A DNA stretch of 7,855 nt. It comes from JANXQE01 sp035294005. Lineage in GTDB: Bacteria > Verrucomicrobiota > Verrucomicrobiia > Limisphaerales > UBA8199. Shown in pieces: positions 7,094-7,855 of this stretch. Every line of letters begins with the position of its first letter. The first letter of the stretch is position 1. The notes below the pieces were generated by a model. That model had not been told where the DNA came from. It saw only the letters and a program-made list of their open reading frames with translations, and searched no databases. The stretch is from NCBI GenBank assembly GCA_035294005.1, contig DATGLT010000297.1, positions 1-7,855 of the forward strand. The letters are read 5' to 3'. The translations under genes were made by a program, and so were the position numbers.

Positions 7094-7120
7094 CCGGAGC
7101 GCCGAGTTGCAGTCGGCTTT
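7094..7120 (+). repeat. Dispersed-type palindromic repeat, copy 1
   Basis: A 27-base unit starting CCGGAGCGCCGAG. It contains its own dyad: GCCGA and TCGGC around TTGCA, giving a 5-bp stem. It matches the reverse complement of 7227-7253 at 24 of 27 positions. The conserved core is GGAGCGCCGA, TTGCA, TCGGC. I associate this sequence with short repeats common between genes in Verrucomicrobia; that link is from memory. Confidence 0.65.
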
Positions 7121-7133
7121 GGTCGTCCGACCA
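7120..7133. repeat. Short palindrome next to repeat copy 1
   Basis: TGGTCG and CGACCA flank a 2-base TC centre at 7120-7133. It directly abuts the first repeat copy. As a near-perfect palindrome it could be a protein-binding site or a part of the repeat element. No equivalent is seen next to the second copy. Confidence 0.35.
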
Positions 7134-7226
7134 CAGATTGTTTAACTAACGGATGGAAGGCTGGCGTTGCGCTATCGGGTTCGATGGGTTTTGCATCATT
7201 CGCGGCGCTGGGGTTGTCCTACGGTT

Positions 7227-7253
7227 TAAGCCGATTGCAAATCGGCGCTCCGG
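7227..7253 (-). repeat. Dispersed-type palindromic repeat, copy 2 (inverted)
   Basis: The inverted partner of copy 1, 106 bases away, with 24 of 27 positions identical in reverse complement. Its internal dyad is longer: GCCGAT and ATCGGC around TGCAA, a 6-bp stem. On the minus strand it lies in a spurious open frame ending ADLQSA, the peptide string often seen when such repeats are mistaken for genes in Verrucomicrobia. The two copies could also pair with each other and form one long stem. Confidence 0.65.
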
Positions 7254-7466
7254 GATGCTCTTCCAGGCGGATCTGCCCACACTTGCTTGCCTCGGACCAA
7301 TTGTGAAAGGATTTTCGACGGTGCGTCAGCGCGGCCTACCCGCCGTGCTAGAAAGGACCCTCCGGACCGGCGAAGCGACGACTGACCGGGATAGTGACCC
7401 GCGACCACCGCCCCATATTTTCTGCTCGGCAGCCTTCTATCTCCACGCTATTGTAGGTGCGCTCCT

Positions 7467-7494
7467 CGCCTCAACGTTCGTGGTCGGTGAGGCG
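7467..7494. repeat. Hairpin-forming inverted repeat upstream of the PepSY gene
   Basis: CGCCTCA (7467-7473) pairs with TGAGGCG (7488-7494) over a 14-base loop. It ends 21 bases before the ATG at 7516, so it would lie in the 5' leader of that transcript if transcription starts upstream. It may be another dispersed repeat type (GC-rich, with GTGGTCGGTGAGGCG) or a local leader structure. No T-run follows, so it is not an intrinsic terminator. Confidence 0.4.
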
Positions 7495-7515
7495 CGTCTA
7501 ACTCTAACACACACG

Positions 7516-7855
7516 ATGCAAAAATTACGTTCAATTCATTTGTATACGGGTTGTGTGTTTGCGCCACTCCTGTTGTTCTTCGCGGTGTCGGGCATTGGTC
7601 AGACATTCGGCCTGCACAATCGTTCTCATTTCCTGGCGCGCTTAGCCACGATCCACACCTCGCACGGGTTAAAAGCCGGCGGAAGCTTGAGCAGTGTGTT
7701 CCTCATGGGGTTCGTCGTGATCATGGCCGTAAGCTTTATCATGACGACGGTTCTGGGAATTGTGATGGCGCTTAAATTCGGCAGGAGCCGTCGAGTCGCT
7801 TTCTATTGCCTTGCCGCCGGGGTGGTGATTCCGCTGGCCATCATTGTGCTTACGG
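7516..7855 (+). CDS. PepSY-associated transmembrane protein, partial
   Basis: Start of a gene cut by the window edge; 113 codons are visible without a stop. The N-terminus has the pattern of PepSY-associated membrane helices: RSIHLYTG (5-12), FAPLLLFFAVSG (15-26), then Q29 and FGLH (31-34). Three hydrophobic segments are visible at about 12-31, 61-85 and 94-113, so it is an inner-membrane protein. Small members of this group consist almost only of such helices, and the full PepSY_TM family links them to membrane redox or iron-uptake contexts; the present protein's job is not known. The ATG at 7516-7518 is chosen because the family pattern begins right there. The frame is open further upstream (a GTG at 7480 is possible), but that part overlaps a hairpin repeat and looks noncoding. 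No Shine-Dalgarno is seen. Confidence 0.8.
   Translation, partial: MQKLRSIHLYTGCVFAPLLLFFAVSGIGQTFGLHNRSHFLARLATIHTSHGLKAGGSLSSVFLMGFVVIMAVSFIMTTVLGIVMALKFGRSRRVAFYCLAAGVVIPLAIIVLT

Larger units (their letters stand above)
6882..7515. other. Gene-free spacer carrying inverted repeats
   Basis: A 634-base stretch between two divergent genes. Open frames here are short, lack recognisable motifs and have no good ribosome site, so I call no gene. From 6882 to about 7090 I see nothing specific; it should contain the promoter of the 584-residue protein. From 7094 to 7253 lies a pair of near-identical inverted repeats, and near 7467-7494 another hairpin, each listed separately. The stretch 7254-7440 shows no recognised feature. 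Confidence 0.7.

Noticed and set aside
7070..7306. Plus-strand 78-codon open frame in the spacer
   Set aside because: It is made largely of the two inverted repeat copies and the DNA between them; translation has no domain and no ribosome site.
7226..7408. Minus-strand 60-codon open frame ending ADLQSA
   Set aside because: The C-terminal string is the translation of the dispersed repeat, a common source of false genes.
7551..7775. Plus-strand 74-codon open frame
   Set aside because: It is out of frame with the PepSY-associated protein, which has a clear family pattern from 7516 on.
1..7855. tRNA, rRNA, CRISPR array, insertion sequence or integrase
   Set aside because: Looked for on both strands; no cloverleaf, spaced repeat array, transposase motif or terminal inverted repeats with target duplications were seen.

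Overview
The window looks like a piece of chromosome from a verrucomicrobial bacterium, probably of the Limisphaerales/Pedosphaera kind. This is inference from three things. The 585-codon protein (about 5124-6881) belongs to a hypothetical membrane-anchored type that I associate with that phylum. The intergenic spacer near 7100-7250 carries a short dispersed-type repeat whose translation gives the 'ADLQSA' string familiar from verrucomicrobial gene calls. Shine-Dalgarno signals are weak or absent before most genes, and several starts are TTG or GTG. The sequence is GC-rich.

Layout. Positions 23-3223 hold three minus-strand genes, in transcription order: a NADPH-dependent FMN reductase-like flavoprotein, pyruvate kinase (pyk) and aspartate-semialdehyde dehydrogenase (asd). 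The gaps of 107 and 61 bases allow but do not prove cotranscription. Divergent from them, 3267-4517 (+) encodes a major facilitator transporter of the fosmidomycin-resistance (Fsr) type. Converging on it is a compact minus-strand toxin-antitoxin module: hicB (short antitoxin, 4796-4987) followed with a 4-base overlap by hicA (toxin, 4626-4799, GTG start). Further upstream on the same strand, 5124-6878 encodes a 584-residue membrane-anchored protein of unknown function with a pseudopilin-like C-terminal tail. A 634-base gene-free spacer (6882-7515) contains inverted, hairpin-forming repeats. The window ends inside a plus-strand gene (from 7516) for a small PepSY-associated transmembrane protein.

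How the genes work together. pyk and asd are core central-metabolism and amino-acid/cell-wall genes. The flavoprotein and the Fsr-type exporter are single accessory functions. hicBA is a self-contained module. I see no multi-gene novel system. The points most worth a second look are the hicBA module with its minimal antitoxin, the repeat-bearing spacer, and the uncharacterised 584-residue protein family.
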